Source: Melioribacter sp.
GTDB taxonomy: Bacteria > Bacteroidota > Ignavibacteria > Ignavibacteriales > Melioribacteraceae
DNA length: 40,532 bases
Direction: 5' to 3'
NCBI GenBank assembly: GCA_012026935.1
Contig: VEPI01000095.1
Location: forward strand, 1-40,532
How positions within the stretch are numbered: position 1 is the stretch's first letter; each line of letters opens with the position of its first letter. Of the stretch, positions 8,267 through 19,429 are shown in pieces. Position numbers and translations under genes: made by a program. The notes beneath the pieces were generated by a model, which was not told the DNA's origin, made no database searches, and saw only the letters and a program-made list of their open reading frames with translations.

Positions 8267-10459
8267 TTATTCTTCGCTCTTAGTGTTTTCCAGTTCCTCT
8301 TGTTTTGGATATCGTATTCTCTTGTGCTGATGACCCACAAGAATACTCAAGAACGATTCTTTAATTTGTTTTACATCCTTAAATGTAAGCGGGGCTTCAT
8401 CAAGCTGACCGTCATCAATCCTGCTGTTGATTAAATTGTTAATAACATTCTCAATTTTTTGGGTATCGGCGTCACTCAAGGAACGTATTGTTGATTCACA
8501 AGCATCTGCAAGCATAACTATTGCTGTTTCTTTTGTATTAGGTTTTGGTCCCGGGTAACGGTAATCATTCAAATCAACTTTATCCTCTCCATACAATTCT
8601 TTTGCTTTTTCGTAGAAATAAGATATTGTCATTGTACCATGATGCATTGGAATAAAATCTATTATCTCTTTCGGAAGTGAATAAGTTTGACCTAATTCAA
8701 TTCCTTTTTTAACATGATCTAAAATAAGCTTAACACTTCTTTCCGGAGACAAATACTCATGAATATTTTTTGAATCTATTTGATTTTCTACAAAGCTTTC
8801 AGGATCAACAGTTTTACCTATATCATGATAATAAGCCCCCACACGTGCAAGTGTAGAATTAGCTCCGATGGCTTCTGCTGTTGTTTCAACCAGAGTACCC
8901 ATAGTAATCGAATGATTGAAAGTTCCGGGCGCACTTTTTGCTAATTCCCGTAATAATGGTTGATTAAAGTCCGTTAACTCCAGCAGGGTTAAATCAGTAG
9001 TAATCTTAAATATCCGTTCTACAAAAATTATAAGACCATAAGTTAAAACCGGACTTATCAAAGCATTAGAAACCGCAAAGGCAAAGCTCGACAGCAACTG
9101 ATTAAAGGAATCAAATCTTTCAAAGCCAAAGGCAACAATACTTAATGCATAACCGATGAAGATATAAAAAAATGAACGGAAGATTTGAGTCCGATTCTTA
9201 ATATCACGCACAGTAAAAGCGGCTAGCCCGCCTGCAATTATATTAGTCAGTGCAAATGCATAATCATTTCCCCGCAGACCGCCAACAATTAAAGAAGTAA
9301 TTACCGTTCCATAAAATCCTACACGTGAATCAAAAATAATTGTTAACAACATTGATGCAACCGGAACAAGAACCAGGTATTCTCCTGGCGAAGGAATATC
9401 AAGTTTATAAACAAGAAAAGTTAAAAAGCTTATGAACAGAATAATACATGTGATGAGAATAATTTTAAAGTTATCGTTTAAAATTCTTCTTCTGAAAAGA
9501 ACGATATAAATAATGAACGGTAATAATACAATAAGAATATGTAAAAACTTTCCAAAATTTTGAGAGAGACTTCCCCAAAATCCCGTCCCTTGCCCTTTTG
9601 CAATTTTATATGAATCTATTTTTAATTTTATATCCGGTGTTATGCGGTCATGTTTTGTAATTATTCGTTCGTTTTCATTTACTATACCCACATTTGGAGG
9701 AATTTTATCTTTTGCATTTTGAACGGCCAAATTTGTTAATTGTCTACTAAAGACTAAGTTGGGTTTAAGAAAATTAGCGATGTATTCCTCTATAGCAACA
9801 TTTAATTCAGTATTACTTCCAACGTTTCCATTAAGATAGAATTGAATAAAATCATTTACTGATTTACGATCTAAATAATTAGTCTTGGGAAAAGCGTTCT
9901 CAAATTTACCGTCTCTTAATGCAATGCTGTCCCTTGGAATATCTTGATAGCTAAGACTAAGCAATCCGCGTTGATAAATTTTCTTTATTATTTGTGAAGC
10001 AACGTTAAAGACTTGTGTAATTGAAAGAATTCTCGCTCCGGTAAAGGATTTTTGTTTATGAACAAATTTAAAAAGTGTCGTATAAGATTCATCGCTAAGT
10101 AATTTACCTGTATTACGAACATTGTTATTTTTCAACAATGCTGAGGCAAGAATTGAATTTGTATCCTTTAGTGAATCCAAATAAAATTTTTCTAAGCCGA
10201 CATCTCTAAGAAATATTGGCAGAATCGTTTTAGCGGCTTGAGTTTTTTCATTTTCGTAAGTCTTCGGATCTTTAAGTATTTCAAAAGTAATGGAGGAAAT
10301 AAGATCTTCGTGAATCCAAACAGAACCAACCGTTACTTCAGATTCAATTGATTCACCTTTGGGAAACATCAATACAATTAAAAATGCGGTAAGAATAATT
10401 ATCGCAAATTTAATCTGTAAACTTGATCTTAGTTTTTCACTCATTTTAGTATTAATCAT
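8267..10459 (-). CDS. pgpH: 7TMR-HD family c-di-AMP phosphodiesterase (PgpH-like)
   Basis: A 730-residue inner-membrane enzyme likely to hydrolyse cyclic di-AMP. The order is TM near residues 17-32, a large extracytoplasmic domain (about 35-300), a seven-helix membrane block (about 305-490), then a cytoplasmic HD domain with His516, His545-Asp546 (YYHDIGK), His580, His606-His607 and Asp652. This is the 7TM-7TMR_HD plus HDED architecture of Listeria PgpH. The HD residues look intact. A second in-frame ATG is at 10444; neither has a strong ribosome-binding site. The 293 bases upstream are the longest gene-free stretch here. The specific nucleotide is inferred from the family. Confidence 0.9.
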   Translation of the reverse strand: MINTKMSEKLRSSLQIKFAIIILTAFLIVLMFPKGESIESEVTVGSVWIHEDLISSITFEILKDPKTYENEKTQAAKTILPIFLRDVGLEKFYLDSLKDTNSILASALLKNNNVRNTGKLLSDESYTTLFKFVHKQKSFTGARILSITQVFNVASQIIKKIYQRGLLSLSYQDIPRDSIALRDGKFENAFPKTNYLDRKSVNDFIQFYLNGNVGSNTELNVAIEEYIANFLKPNLVFSRQLTNLAVQNAKDKIPPNVGIVNENERIITKHDRITPDIKLKIDSYKIAKGQGTGFWGSLSQNFGKFLHILIVLLPFIIYIVLFRRRILNDNFKIILITCIILFISFLTFLVYKLDIPSPGEYLVLVPVASMLLTIIFDSRVGFYGTVITSLIVGGLRGNDYAFALTNIIAGGLAAFTVRDIKNRTQIFRSFFYIFIGYALSIVAFGFERFDSFNQLLSSFAFAVSNALISPVLTYGLIIFVERIFKITTDLTLLELTDFNQPLLRELAKSAPGTFNHSITMGTLVETTAEAIGANSTLARVGAYYHDIGKTVDPESFVENQIDSKNIHEYLSPERSVKLILDHVKKGIELGQTYSLPKEIIDFIPMHHGTMTISYFYEKAKELYGEDKVDLNDYRYPGPKPNTKETAIVMLADACESTIRSLSDADTQKIENVINNLINSRIDDGQLDEAPLTFKDVKQIKESFLSILVGHQHKRIRYPKQEELENTKSEE

Positions 10460-10752
10460 TTCATTTTTTTGCTTGAAGAAGTATTTTCAAAAATTCAGCA
10501 ACTCCATCTTCATTGTTTTATCTTTTACTTACAATATCAATCATTTATTTAAATTCAGTAATATCAATTTTCTTGATTTTGTGTATCAAAGGGTATTAGT
10601 AATTATACTAATCGTTAATTACAACTGCTACAGTGTAAAAATAACGATTTCGTAGATAATTGAGGTCAAATTCTTGTGATGTTTTTTTTAATCATTTTCA
10701 CCACTTATTCTGCAGAGGGTAGTATTAGAATTGATTTAAGAAGAGTGATTCT
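10460..10752. promoter_or_regulatory. Longest intergenic stretch, with two inverted repeats; probable pgpH control region
   Basis: No gene of minus-strand type is visible in these 293 bases between STAS and pgpH. It holds a perfect 7-bp inverted repeat, ATTAGTA/TACTAAT (10595-10601 and 10606-10612, 4-base spacer), and an 8-bp pair, AATCGTTA/TAACGATT (10610-10617 and 10642-10649). A near miss to the Bacteroidetes -7 box (TACCCTTTG on the minus strand, 10587-10595) has one extra base and no -33 partner at the usual distance. The repeats could be an operator or a weak hairpin. No terminator with a U run was seen behind the STAS gene. Confidence 0.3.
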
Positions 10753-11112
10753 TTATAAATTCTCTAATTCTTTTATTGCTTCATTTACAGTATTGCAAAC
10801 GTGAAGAACTCTATTAAGCTGTGAAATTTCAATAAGAGTCTTAACATTCTTTGTCGGTGAAGCAATACGGATATGACCTTCGTTTGATTGGAGAATTCTA
10901 AAAGCCAGTAGAATGGCGCTTAATCCTGAACTGTCGCAATAATCAACTTCGGAAAGATCAATAATAAGTTTTTTTACATCTTCAGTGTGAAGTAGAATGG
11001 TAAATTCACCTTTTACAAATCCGGCAATTGAAGCATCAAAACGCTTTTCATTTAATTTAAAAATTGCGCTATCGCCTATTTTTTTTAATTCGTAATTGAA
11101 ATTCTCGCTCAT
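10753..11112 (-). CDS. STAS-domain anti-sigma-factor-antagonist-like protein
   Basis: A single STAS domain of 119 residues, the SpoIIAA/RsbV type that binds or releases a switch kinase according to its phosphorylation. The conserved loop DYCDSSGLSAIL contains the phospho-acceptor serine (Ser61 or Ser62). The hydrophobic strand/helix pattern is complete. No kinase, PP2C phosphatase or sigma partner lies beside it, so its partners are elsewhere. It is flanked by 72- and 293-base gaps and is probably its own transcription unit. Which sigma factor or complex it controls, if any, cannot be said. Confidence 0.85.
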   Translation of the reverse strand: MSENFNYELKKIGDSAIFKLNEKRFDASIAGFVKGEFTILLHTEDVKKLIIDLSEVDYCDSSGLSAILLAFRILQSNEGHIRIASPTKNVKTLIEISQLNRVLHVCNTVNEAIKELENL

Positions 11113-11184
11113 TTTCCACTACTATAAATTATAATTTTCTACCTCTAATCTACAAATTCGGTTAAATAATCCCAACGTTTTTAA

Positions 11185-11715
11185 TTAGAACATTTGCAGG
11201 TAATTTAGAAAGCTGTTATATGAAGTCTCAGAATCACCTTGTTTATCAACTATTTGAAGGTTGTAATAGTTCTCGGAAAATTCCTTCACAAAACTAATAC
11301 GGATTTTTGACTTTACAATATTAGAAATTGCACTGAAAAAAATGTCTTCGGTGCGGTTCAGATCAATGACTACATCAAATTCCTTTGTGTTTAATCTTGC
11401 AACAAGATTTTTATCGGGTAAAAAGAATCTTGAAACCTGGTGCGGAAGAAAAGAAATAAACTTGTATTTCTCTTTGTCAGGAATCAGATTGTATTTATGT
11501 TCCGGTAAAAACAATGTTATCACTTTGTTCTGCTTTTGATAATATTTTAATATTTCAAGTGTATGATAAAAATCGTTGTCAACACTCGGCATTACAATAA
11601 AAAAATCCTTTGCACTACTTATGACGTTGTTATATACAAGTTGTTCTATATTTTTGTGTAAATATTTCCGTCTTAGAACAAAGCGGCCAATCTTTCTTTT
11701 TAATCCTTCAAACAT
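11185..11715 (-). CDS. Unknown protein resembling the N-terminal half of a GT9 (heptosyltransferase-like) fold
   Basis: I do not recognise a named family with certainty. The 176 residues begin with a basic amphipathic segment (MFEGLKRKIGRFVLRRKYLH) and continue with an alternating strand/helix Rossmann pattern: FFIVMPS, KVITLFLP, then FDVVIDLNRTEDIFFSAIS and a KIRISF strand. The DLN..........S..... layout recalls the N-domain of GT9 glycosyltransferases, but those have about 340 residues with a nucleotide-sugar-binding C-domain that is missing here. It may be a scaffold or a degenerate enzyme. It follows ligA by 3 bases. No signal peptide is visible. Confidence 0.6.
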   Translation of the reverse strand: MFEGLKRKIGRFVLRRKYLHKNIEQLVYNNVISSAKDFFIVMPSVDNDFYHTLEILKYYQKQNKVITLFLPEHKYNLIPDKEKYKFISFLPHQVSRFFLPDKNLVARLNTKEFDVVIDLNRTEDIFFSAISNIVKSKIRISFVKEFSENYYNLQIVDKQGDSETSYNSFLNYLQMF

Positions 11716-11718
11716 TTT

Positions 11719-14623
<2,905 letters not shown>

Positions 14624-14639
14624 TGAGTTAACTTAATTC

Positions 14640-16007
14640 TTAATAACTCTTTTCTAATTTTGCCGCAAATGAACCGTCAAGTCCGTGTAAATGAGGTAAA
14701 GTTCTAACGCAGCCATTTTCATCTATTAGTTCAACTGATAGCGTATTACCGGGATTAATCAATTTAAAATTAGGAAAATCCGCTAAGAATTTTTTTATGA
14801 TTTCAAAATTCTCTTCGGGTTCAATAGTACATGTGCTATACACCATGTAACCGCCCTTTCTTAATAATGATGCGCCCTTCTTCAGTAACTCATATTGAAT
14901 ATTAACAATTTTTCTGATATCCCCCAAGTCTCTTTTCCACTTTAGATCAGGTTTTTTCGTTAATGTCCCCAATCCGGAACAAGGTGCATCAACTAATACT
15001 CTATCAAATCCATCTTCGTCTTCATATTCATTAGCATCAACTGTAATTGTTTTTACATTAGTCACTTTAAGTCTATTTAAATTCTTCTGTAGTATTTTAA
15101 GTCTGCTTTCAAATCTGTCTAAGGCAATAATTTCTCCTGAGTTTTGCATTACATCGGCGATGAATGCTGTTTTACCACCCGGAGCGGCACATAAATCCAA
15201 AACTCTCATACCTGGTTTTACATCTAATAATTTAACAGGTAGTCCGGTACTTTCATCTTGAACCGTAAAGTAACCTTTATGAAAATATTCCCAATCAGTA
15301 ATATTTGAAAGTGCACTTAGCTTAACAAATTCAGTCAAAAATTTTCCATTTGTAAATTTTAATTCAACGCTGTTAAGTAAAGAACTCATTTCTTCATAAT
15401 TAGAAACTAATCCGTTAACACGAATGGTCAATAAAGGTTTATTGTTATTCGAAATTAACAATTTCTCGGTTTCATCTTTTCCATATCTATTGATCCATCT
15501 TTTGACCATCCAACTAGGATGAGAGTAATAAGCGCTGAAGTATGCAATTATATCTTCATTAGGATCAGGATAACGAATTGCATCTTTACTTCGAATAATA
15601 TTTCTTAACACAGCATTAGTTAAATCAGCCGGTTTTTGACCTTGAAGTTTTTTTACAAAATCTACTGCTTCGTTAACTGCTGCATAGTCAGGGACTTTAT
15701 CAAGAAATAAAATTTGATACAAAGCAACACGCATTGCGTTCTTAACGTTTGGAATGCATTTGGAGAATTGTCCCTTGTAAAATCCATTAAGTACCCAATC
15801 AATTCTACCAAGCCAGCGAGTAACACCATGAACAATTTCGAAGAGTAATGATTTATCAAGACCTGAGAGGTTGGAATTTTTTATTTCTATATCTAGGAGT
15901 TTATCAAGGTATGCATCTGTTCTATCAATGCGGTTGAGGATTTTTACAGCATGTCCTCTAACGCCCTGATAAAGATTGAGTTCAAATGATTCTGTATTCT
16001 GTTCCAT
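14640..16007 (-). CDS. rsmB: 16S rRNA (cytosine-967-C5)-methyltransferase RsmB
   Basis: An S-adenosylmethionine-dependent RNA methyltransferase of 455 residues. An N-terminal NusB-like RNA-binding domain (about 10-145) precedes the catalytic domain with SAM motif CAAPGGKT (273-280) and the two catalytic cysteines, Cys343 in DAPCSG and Cys393 in YSTCT. I prefer the ATG at 16007 to a TTG at 16016, which would add three residues. A terminator lies between rpmE and this gene, so it needs its own promoter in about 16010-16070. No convincing box was found there. Confidence 0.95.
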   Translation of the reverse strand: MEQNTESFELNLYQGVRGHAVKILNRIDRTDAYLDKLLDIEIKNSNLSGLDKSLLFEIVHGVTRWLGRIDWVLNGFYKGQFSKCIPNVKNAMRVALYQILFLDKVPDYAAVNEAVDFVKKLQGQKPADLTNAVLRNIIRSKDAIRYPDPNEDIIAYFSAYYSHPSWMVKRWINRYGKDETEKLLISNNNKPLLTIRVNGLVSNYEEMSSLLNSVELKFTNGKFLTEFVKLSALSNITDWEYFHKGYFTVQDESTGLPVKLLDVKPGMRVLDLCAAPGGKTAFIADVMQNSGEIIALDRFESRLKILQKNLNRLKVTNVKTITVDANEYEDEDGFDRVLVDAPCSGLGTLTKKPDLKWKRDLGDIRKIVNIQYELLKKGASLLRKGGYMVYSTCTIEPEENFEIIKKFLADFPNFKLINPGNTLSVELIDENGCVRTLPHLHGLDGSFAAKLEKSY

Positions 16008-16070
16008 ATCAAACAATAATTTTAGGTGCTTGTAAATTAATTAATCTAAAATTGAAACCGGTAGGGGTAT

Positions 16071-16102
16071 TTAAAAAGCAAAAGGGCTGATAATACAGCC
16101 CT
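16071..16102 (-). terminator. Rho-independent terminator of rpmE
   Basis: On the minus strand AGGGCTG (complement of 16096-16102) pairs with CAGCCCT (complement of 16083-16089) around a 6-base loop. The 7-bp G/C-rich stem is followed by TTTGCTTTTT (complement of 16073-16082). It sits 20 bases behind the rpmE stop and separates rpmE from rsmB. Confidence 0.85.
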
Positions 16103-16122
16103 CTAACTGAAAGCTGAAAAAT

Positions 16123-16329
16123 TTATGCTTCTTTCAAACCATATTTTTTCTTGAATCTTTCTACTCGTCCGGTGGAATCTACAATCTTTTGTTTACCGGT
16201 AAAGAAAGGATGACAATTCGAACAAAGCTCAATCTTAATACTGCTAACTGTTGAACGTGTTACAAATGTATTTCCGCAAACACATGTAACTTCGCATCTC
16301 TTATAATTTGGATGAATACCTTTTTTCAT
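16123..16329 (-). CDS. rpmE: 50S ribosomal protein L31 (zinc-type)
   Basis: A 68-residue ribosomal protein. It starts MKKGIHPNY and carries the Cys pairs of the zinc-binding (C+) form: Cys16 and Cys18 in TCVCG and Cys36 and Cys39 in [10 protein letters not shown], plus an extra Cys12. The [15 protein letters not shown] block is typical. It has a good ribosome-binding site (AAGGAAG, 9 bases from the ATG), its own promoter at 16360-16391 and its own terminator, so it is a single-gene unit. The zinc form predicts no need for a zinc-free paralogue except under zinc starvation; none is visible here. Confidence 0.97.
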   Translation of the reverse strand: MKKGIHPNYKRCEVTCVCGNTFVTRSTVSSIKIELCSNCHPFFTGKQKIVDSTGRVERFKKKYGLKEA

Positions 16330-16359
16330 TTACTACAACTTCCTTGATTATTTTGGGCA

Positions 16360-16391
16360 CAAATTTAGCTATGCCGGGGCTAAAAAACAAA
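16360..16391 (-). promoter_or_regulatory. Bacteroidetes-type promoter of rpmE
   Basis: The minus strand has TTTG (complement of 16388-16391), a spacer of exactly 20 bases, then TAAATTTG (complement of 16360-16367), a full match to the published Bacteroidetes primary-sigma consensus TTTG and TAnnTTTG. The predicted start is near 16353-16356, giving a leader of about 25 bases that includes AAGGAAG. The same boxes with the same spacing precede rimP. Confidence 0.75.
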
Positions 16392-16412
16392 CTGCTAATG
16401 CTTTGATTAAGC

Positions 16413-17078
16413 TTATTTTTGAACCTTTTTTAATGAATCGGCTTTCAATTGCGCTTTTTTGATTGAGTCAACAACGGCACGATACCGGTCTAACGTTTTT
16501 TTGTCAGGCTTTTCTGAAACAATAAATCCATCATATGGCGAAGGTTCTTCACCGTTGTTCACAATATTCCCTCTGTTTGTATTACTTTGGTTCTTGTTAG
16601 ATCCTGAAATGTAGTCATCAAGTTTGATTGACCTTGAATCATTTAACGGAGAAAGTGCACGAGGTCTTGTCGTTGGATTATTCGATCCTAACAGTGATGT
16701 TGAGTTAGATTGTAATTTGGTGTCTGAAGGAACAGATTGCTGACTGTTCAATTTATTCTTATCTGATAAGGAATTATTAACCGCGGATTGGTTATCCTGC
16801 AGTTTGCTCTGCTGTAATAACTGATTATTATTTTCCTGTGATGACGGAAGAAAAATAAAAAAGAGAATAATTACCGAAACAACTGCAGCCGAAGGTGCGA
16901 GAAATTTTATCCAATTAAACTGGGGTTCTCTTTCATTAACAGTACCGAAATTCTTGTTTTGAATACGTGTGGACAGATTGTACTCAAAATTATCCGGTGC
17001 TTTAATCTTGGGTAAGTCTTTAAGATCTTTTAACATTTTTGAAAATTTGTTTTCTTCTTCATTGTAGATTTTTTTCAT
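16413..17078 (-). CDS. Bitopic membrane protein, probable anti-sigma partner of the adjacent ECF factor
   Basis: A 221-residue protein with no recognised catalytic domain. Residues 1-56 are cytosolic and include LKDLPKIKAPDNFEYNLSTRI, the short segment often seen before the membrane in FCB-group anti-sigma-like proteins. One TM helix follows (about 57-78), and then an extracytoplasmic tail rich in Ser, Asn and Gln with a basic C-terminus. The zinc anti-sigma motif HxxxCxxC is absent. Assignment rests on position, 3 bases after an ECF sigma gene, and on topology. It could instead be an unrelated envelope protein. Confidence 0.6.
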   Translation of the reverse strand: MKKIYNEEENKFSKMLKDLKDLPKIKAPDNFEYNLSTRIQNKNFGTVNEREPQFNWIKFLAPSAAVVSVIILFFIFLPSSQENNNQLLQQSKLQDNQSAVNNSLSDKNKLNSQQSVPSDTKLQSNSTSLLGSNNPTTRPRALSPLNDSRSIKLDDYISGSNKNQSNTNRGNIVNNGEEPSPYDGFIVSEKPDKKTLDRYRAVVDSIKKAQLKADSLKKVQK

Positions 17079-17081
17079 AAG

Positions 17082-17666
17082 CTACTCTCTGTAGATATGT
17101 TTCAAAAGTTTTTGTAATTGTGCTCTTCCGCGATTTATTCTTGATTTAACAGTGCCTATCGCGAGTCCTGTAATTTCTGAGATTTCTTCGTAAGAAAGAT
17201 CTTGTATATCTCTTAAGATTACAACCTCACGATAAACAGGTTTAACTTTCAATAAAGCATTCTGAATAATCTCATTGCGTATTTCACCATCTGCTGCTTT
17301 ATCCGGAGCTAAAAACATTTTGTCTTCAATCTGAGGAGATCTTTCATCATCACCATTATCAATCGAAAAAATAATTCTTCGTCGTCTTCGTTTCAATTCA
17401 TTCTTAGCAAGATTACCGGCGATTGTATATATCCACGTTGAAAATTTTGCAAAAGAACGATATGAATCTTTATTCAAATAAAACTTTATCATTGTATCTT
17501 GAACAACATCTGTACAAATATCGCGATCACCAACAAACCGGTAAACAAAATTCATTAAAGGGTCCTTGTAACGCTTAACTAAAATGTCGTAAGCTTCAGG
17601 AGTGTTATTATCCTGATACTCTTTAATTAATTCTTCATCCGAAAATTCTGTCAGGTGCTTATTCAA
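17082..17666 (-). CDS. ECF-type RNA polymerase sigma factor
   Basis: A 194-residue sigma-70 family member with region 2 (about 22-95: YKDPLMNFVYRFVGD, DVVQDTMIKFY, FSTWIYTIAGNLAKNELKRR) and region 4 (about 130-190: VYREVVILRDIQDLSYEEIS, GTVKSRINRGRAQL). It lacks region 3, as ECF factors do. The start is a TTG at 17666: an in-frame TAA lies only three codons upstream and the next Met falls inside region 2. AAGGG lies 11 bases before the TTG. The downstream membrane protein is the likely anti-sigma. The stimulus is not visible. Confidence 0.92.
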   Translation of the reverse strand: MNKHLTEFSDEELIKEYQDNNTPEAYDILVKRYKDPLMNFVYRFVGDRDICTDVVQDTMIKFYLNKDSYRSFAKFSTWIYTIAGNLAKNELKRRRRRIIFSIDNGDDERSPQIEDKMFLAPDKAADGEIRNEIIQNALLKVKPVYREVVILRDIQDLSYEEISEITGLAIGTVKSRINRGRAQLQKLLKHIYRE

Positions 17667-17751
17667 CGAAAATTATACCCTTTTTAAATAAAAATGTTTC
17701 AAAATTTTAGATTTTTATTTTAGCTAGCCAATAAAAAAATGCTATAATTGA

Positions 17752-18789
17752 CTAGGAAACAATAGTTGATGTTACTTCCTCACCTAAAATTTCACCAATT
17801 AACATTAATAAAACAGTACGATTGTCTGTAGCGGTCGTTTTTACAGCTAAATCTGCATTTAATAAAGCTCTGGAAGCATTAAGAAGTCGTTCATCAGACA
17901 TAAGATATTTTGCTTTTTTACAATTAAAATAATACCCCCAGCTAACACCAACCAGTTTAACTGCTTCATTATCGCTGACTTTTGATCTGATTAGATCCGT
18001 AATTTGAGCTACTGTAAGAACGAATTTTGCCAGCATGTTTACTATAAAAACTATTTCAACTCCGGCATCCAATAAATTGTAAGCAACTTCTATAGCCCTC
18101 GATTTATCACCTTTTCCAATCGAATCTTGTAAATCAAATATTGAAAATTCTTTAGTCGGAGAGGAAATTTTTTTGATATCTTCATATGTAATTTCATTTT
18201 TGCCGTTCAAGTAATCAATTATTTTCGGGAATTGCATTTCAAGCAACGATTTATCTTCGCCGACAATTTCAATCAGAGCCCTTGCATTATCTTGTGAAAA
18301 ATTTACTCCAAGTTTTTTGTTCTTTTTCACAACCCAGTCAACTAATTCTTCACCCGTAGCAACGCGTGCTTCAAAGAGTTCTTTTTTCTCCAATAATTTT
18401 GAGTATGGTTCTTTTGAAATGTCCGAAATTTTCCCGGATTGAATAACAATAAGTACAGTGGATTCCGACGGATTTTTAACATATGCGGTAAGTTCTTTTT
18501 TATCAGCAAATTTCTCAAAGTTTTTTAGAATAATTAACTTCTTACCTCCGCCAAAAGGAAATGAATATGCAAGATCTAAAACTTGTGTAAGACTTAAATT
18601 CTTTTCAGCTGAAATGATCTCTCTATCAAAATCTGAGAGGAGAAGCGGTGTTACAGCTTTTTCTAATGTCTCAACTGCAAGATCTAATGTATATTGATCT
18701 TCTCCGCATAATAAATAAACCGGAAGAAGATTTTCCTTAGAAAGAAATTTTGCAATTTCAGTTATTGAGGGTAATTCTTTTTTTGCCAT
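17752..18789 (-). CDS. holA: DNA polymerase III subunit delta
   Basis: The clamp-loader wrench subunit, which opens the beta clamp. The 345 residues have the degenerate AAA+ layout of HolA: LLPVYLLCGEDQYTLDLAVE near residues 16-35, then FPFGGGKKLIILKNFEKF, the TGEELVDWVVKKNKKLG lid region, and a helical C-terminal domain (DLQDSIGKGDKSRAIEVAYNLL onward). No Walker A is present, as expected. It follows the cyclophilin gene by 6 bases and ends the fsa-to-holA run. Confidence 0.93.
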   Translation of the reverse strand: MAKKELPSITEIAKFLSKENLLPVYLLCGEDQYTLDLAVETLEKAVTPLLLSDFDREIISAEKNLSLTQVLDLAYSFPFGGGKKLIILKNFEKFADKKELTAYVKNPSESTVLIVIQSGKISDISKEPYSKLLEKKELFEARVATGEELVDWVVKKNKKLGVNFSQDNARALIEIVGEDKSLLEMQFPKIIDYLNGKNEITYEDIKKISSPTKEFSIFDLQDSIGKGDKSRAIEVAYNLLDAGVEIVFIVNMLAKFVLTVAQITDLIRSKVSDNEAVKLVGVSWGYYFNCKKAKYLMSDERLLNASRALLNADLAVKTTATDNRTVLLMLIGEILGEEVTSTIVS

Positions 18790-18795
18790 AGATAT

Positions 18796-19413
18796 TTAAA
18801 AAATGTGTTTCTCTATAGTAACATTTTTCATAACAACTTCTTTTACCGGTTTATCACCACGACCGGTTTGGACATTACTAATTTGATAAACAATATCCAT
18901 CCCATTTGTAACTTTACCAAAAATTGTGTGTTTCCTATCGAGCCATAAAGTTGGAGCTACTGTAATAAAAAATTGGCTTCTGTTTGTATTTGGGCCCGCA
19001 TTTGCCATTGATAGAATTCCGGGCGTATTGTGATGCAAACTATTAACAAACTCATCTTCAAAATCTTTACCGTATATACTTTTTCCACCCATACCAGTAC
19101 CGGTCGAGTCCCCGGTTTGAATCATAAAATCTTTTATTACCCGGTGAAAAATTACACCGTTATAATATCCTTCCAATGCTAAACCAACAAAATTTTTAAC
19201 TGTTTTAGGAACTTCTTTTGCATATAGCTCGATTTCAATTTTTCCAAGACTGGTTTCGATTTTTGCAACAAGTTGCTCATTATCTTTAAGATTCATTAAT
19301 GTATCCAAAGTGACTCCTTTATTATATTCATTATTAAGAATAATAGTTTTATAATTTCTCTGACACGAAAAAAACAAGTGCGTTATTAAAACGGCTAAAA
19401 TTATCTTACGCAA
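18796..19413 (-). CDS. Cyclophilin-type peptidyl-prolyl isomerase, probable lipoprotein
   Basis: Catalyses proline cis/trans isomerisation during folding of exported proteins. The 205 residues start with a short signal peptide and lipobox LFFSC (Cys17), so it is probably membrane-anchored outside the cytoplasm. The cyclophilin core (about 48-203) has the active-site segment [14 protein letters not shown] and later [14 protein letters not shown] and [10 protein letters not shown]. The start is a TTG at 19413; an in-frame TAG four codons upstream leaves no ATG. The gene lies 16 bases after uppP. Confidence 0.92.
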   Translation of the reverse strand: MRKIILAVLITHLFFSCQRNYKTIILNNEYNKGVTLDTLMNLKDNEQLVAKIETSLGKIEIELYAKEVPKTVKNFVGLALEGYYNGVIFHRVIKDFMIQTGDSTGTGMGGKSIYGKDFEDEFVNSLHHNTPGILSMANAGPNTNRSQFFITVAPTLWLDRKHTIFGKVTNGMDIVYQISNVQTGRGDKPVKEVVMKNVTIEKHIF

Positions 19414-19429
19414 AATTATTCTCTAACCA

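Noticed and set aside
11113-11184. TTTG-N21-TAATTTAT before the STAS gene as a promoter
   Set aside because: Two mismatches in the core of the -7 box; could be chance.
17672-17677. TATAAT hexamer as a standard -10 box for the ECF gene
   Set aside because: It lies within about 6 bases of the start codon and has no TTGACA-like partner; kept only as part of the ECF-type hypothesis.
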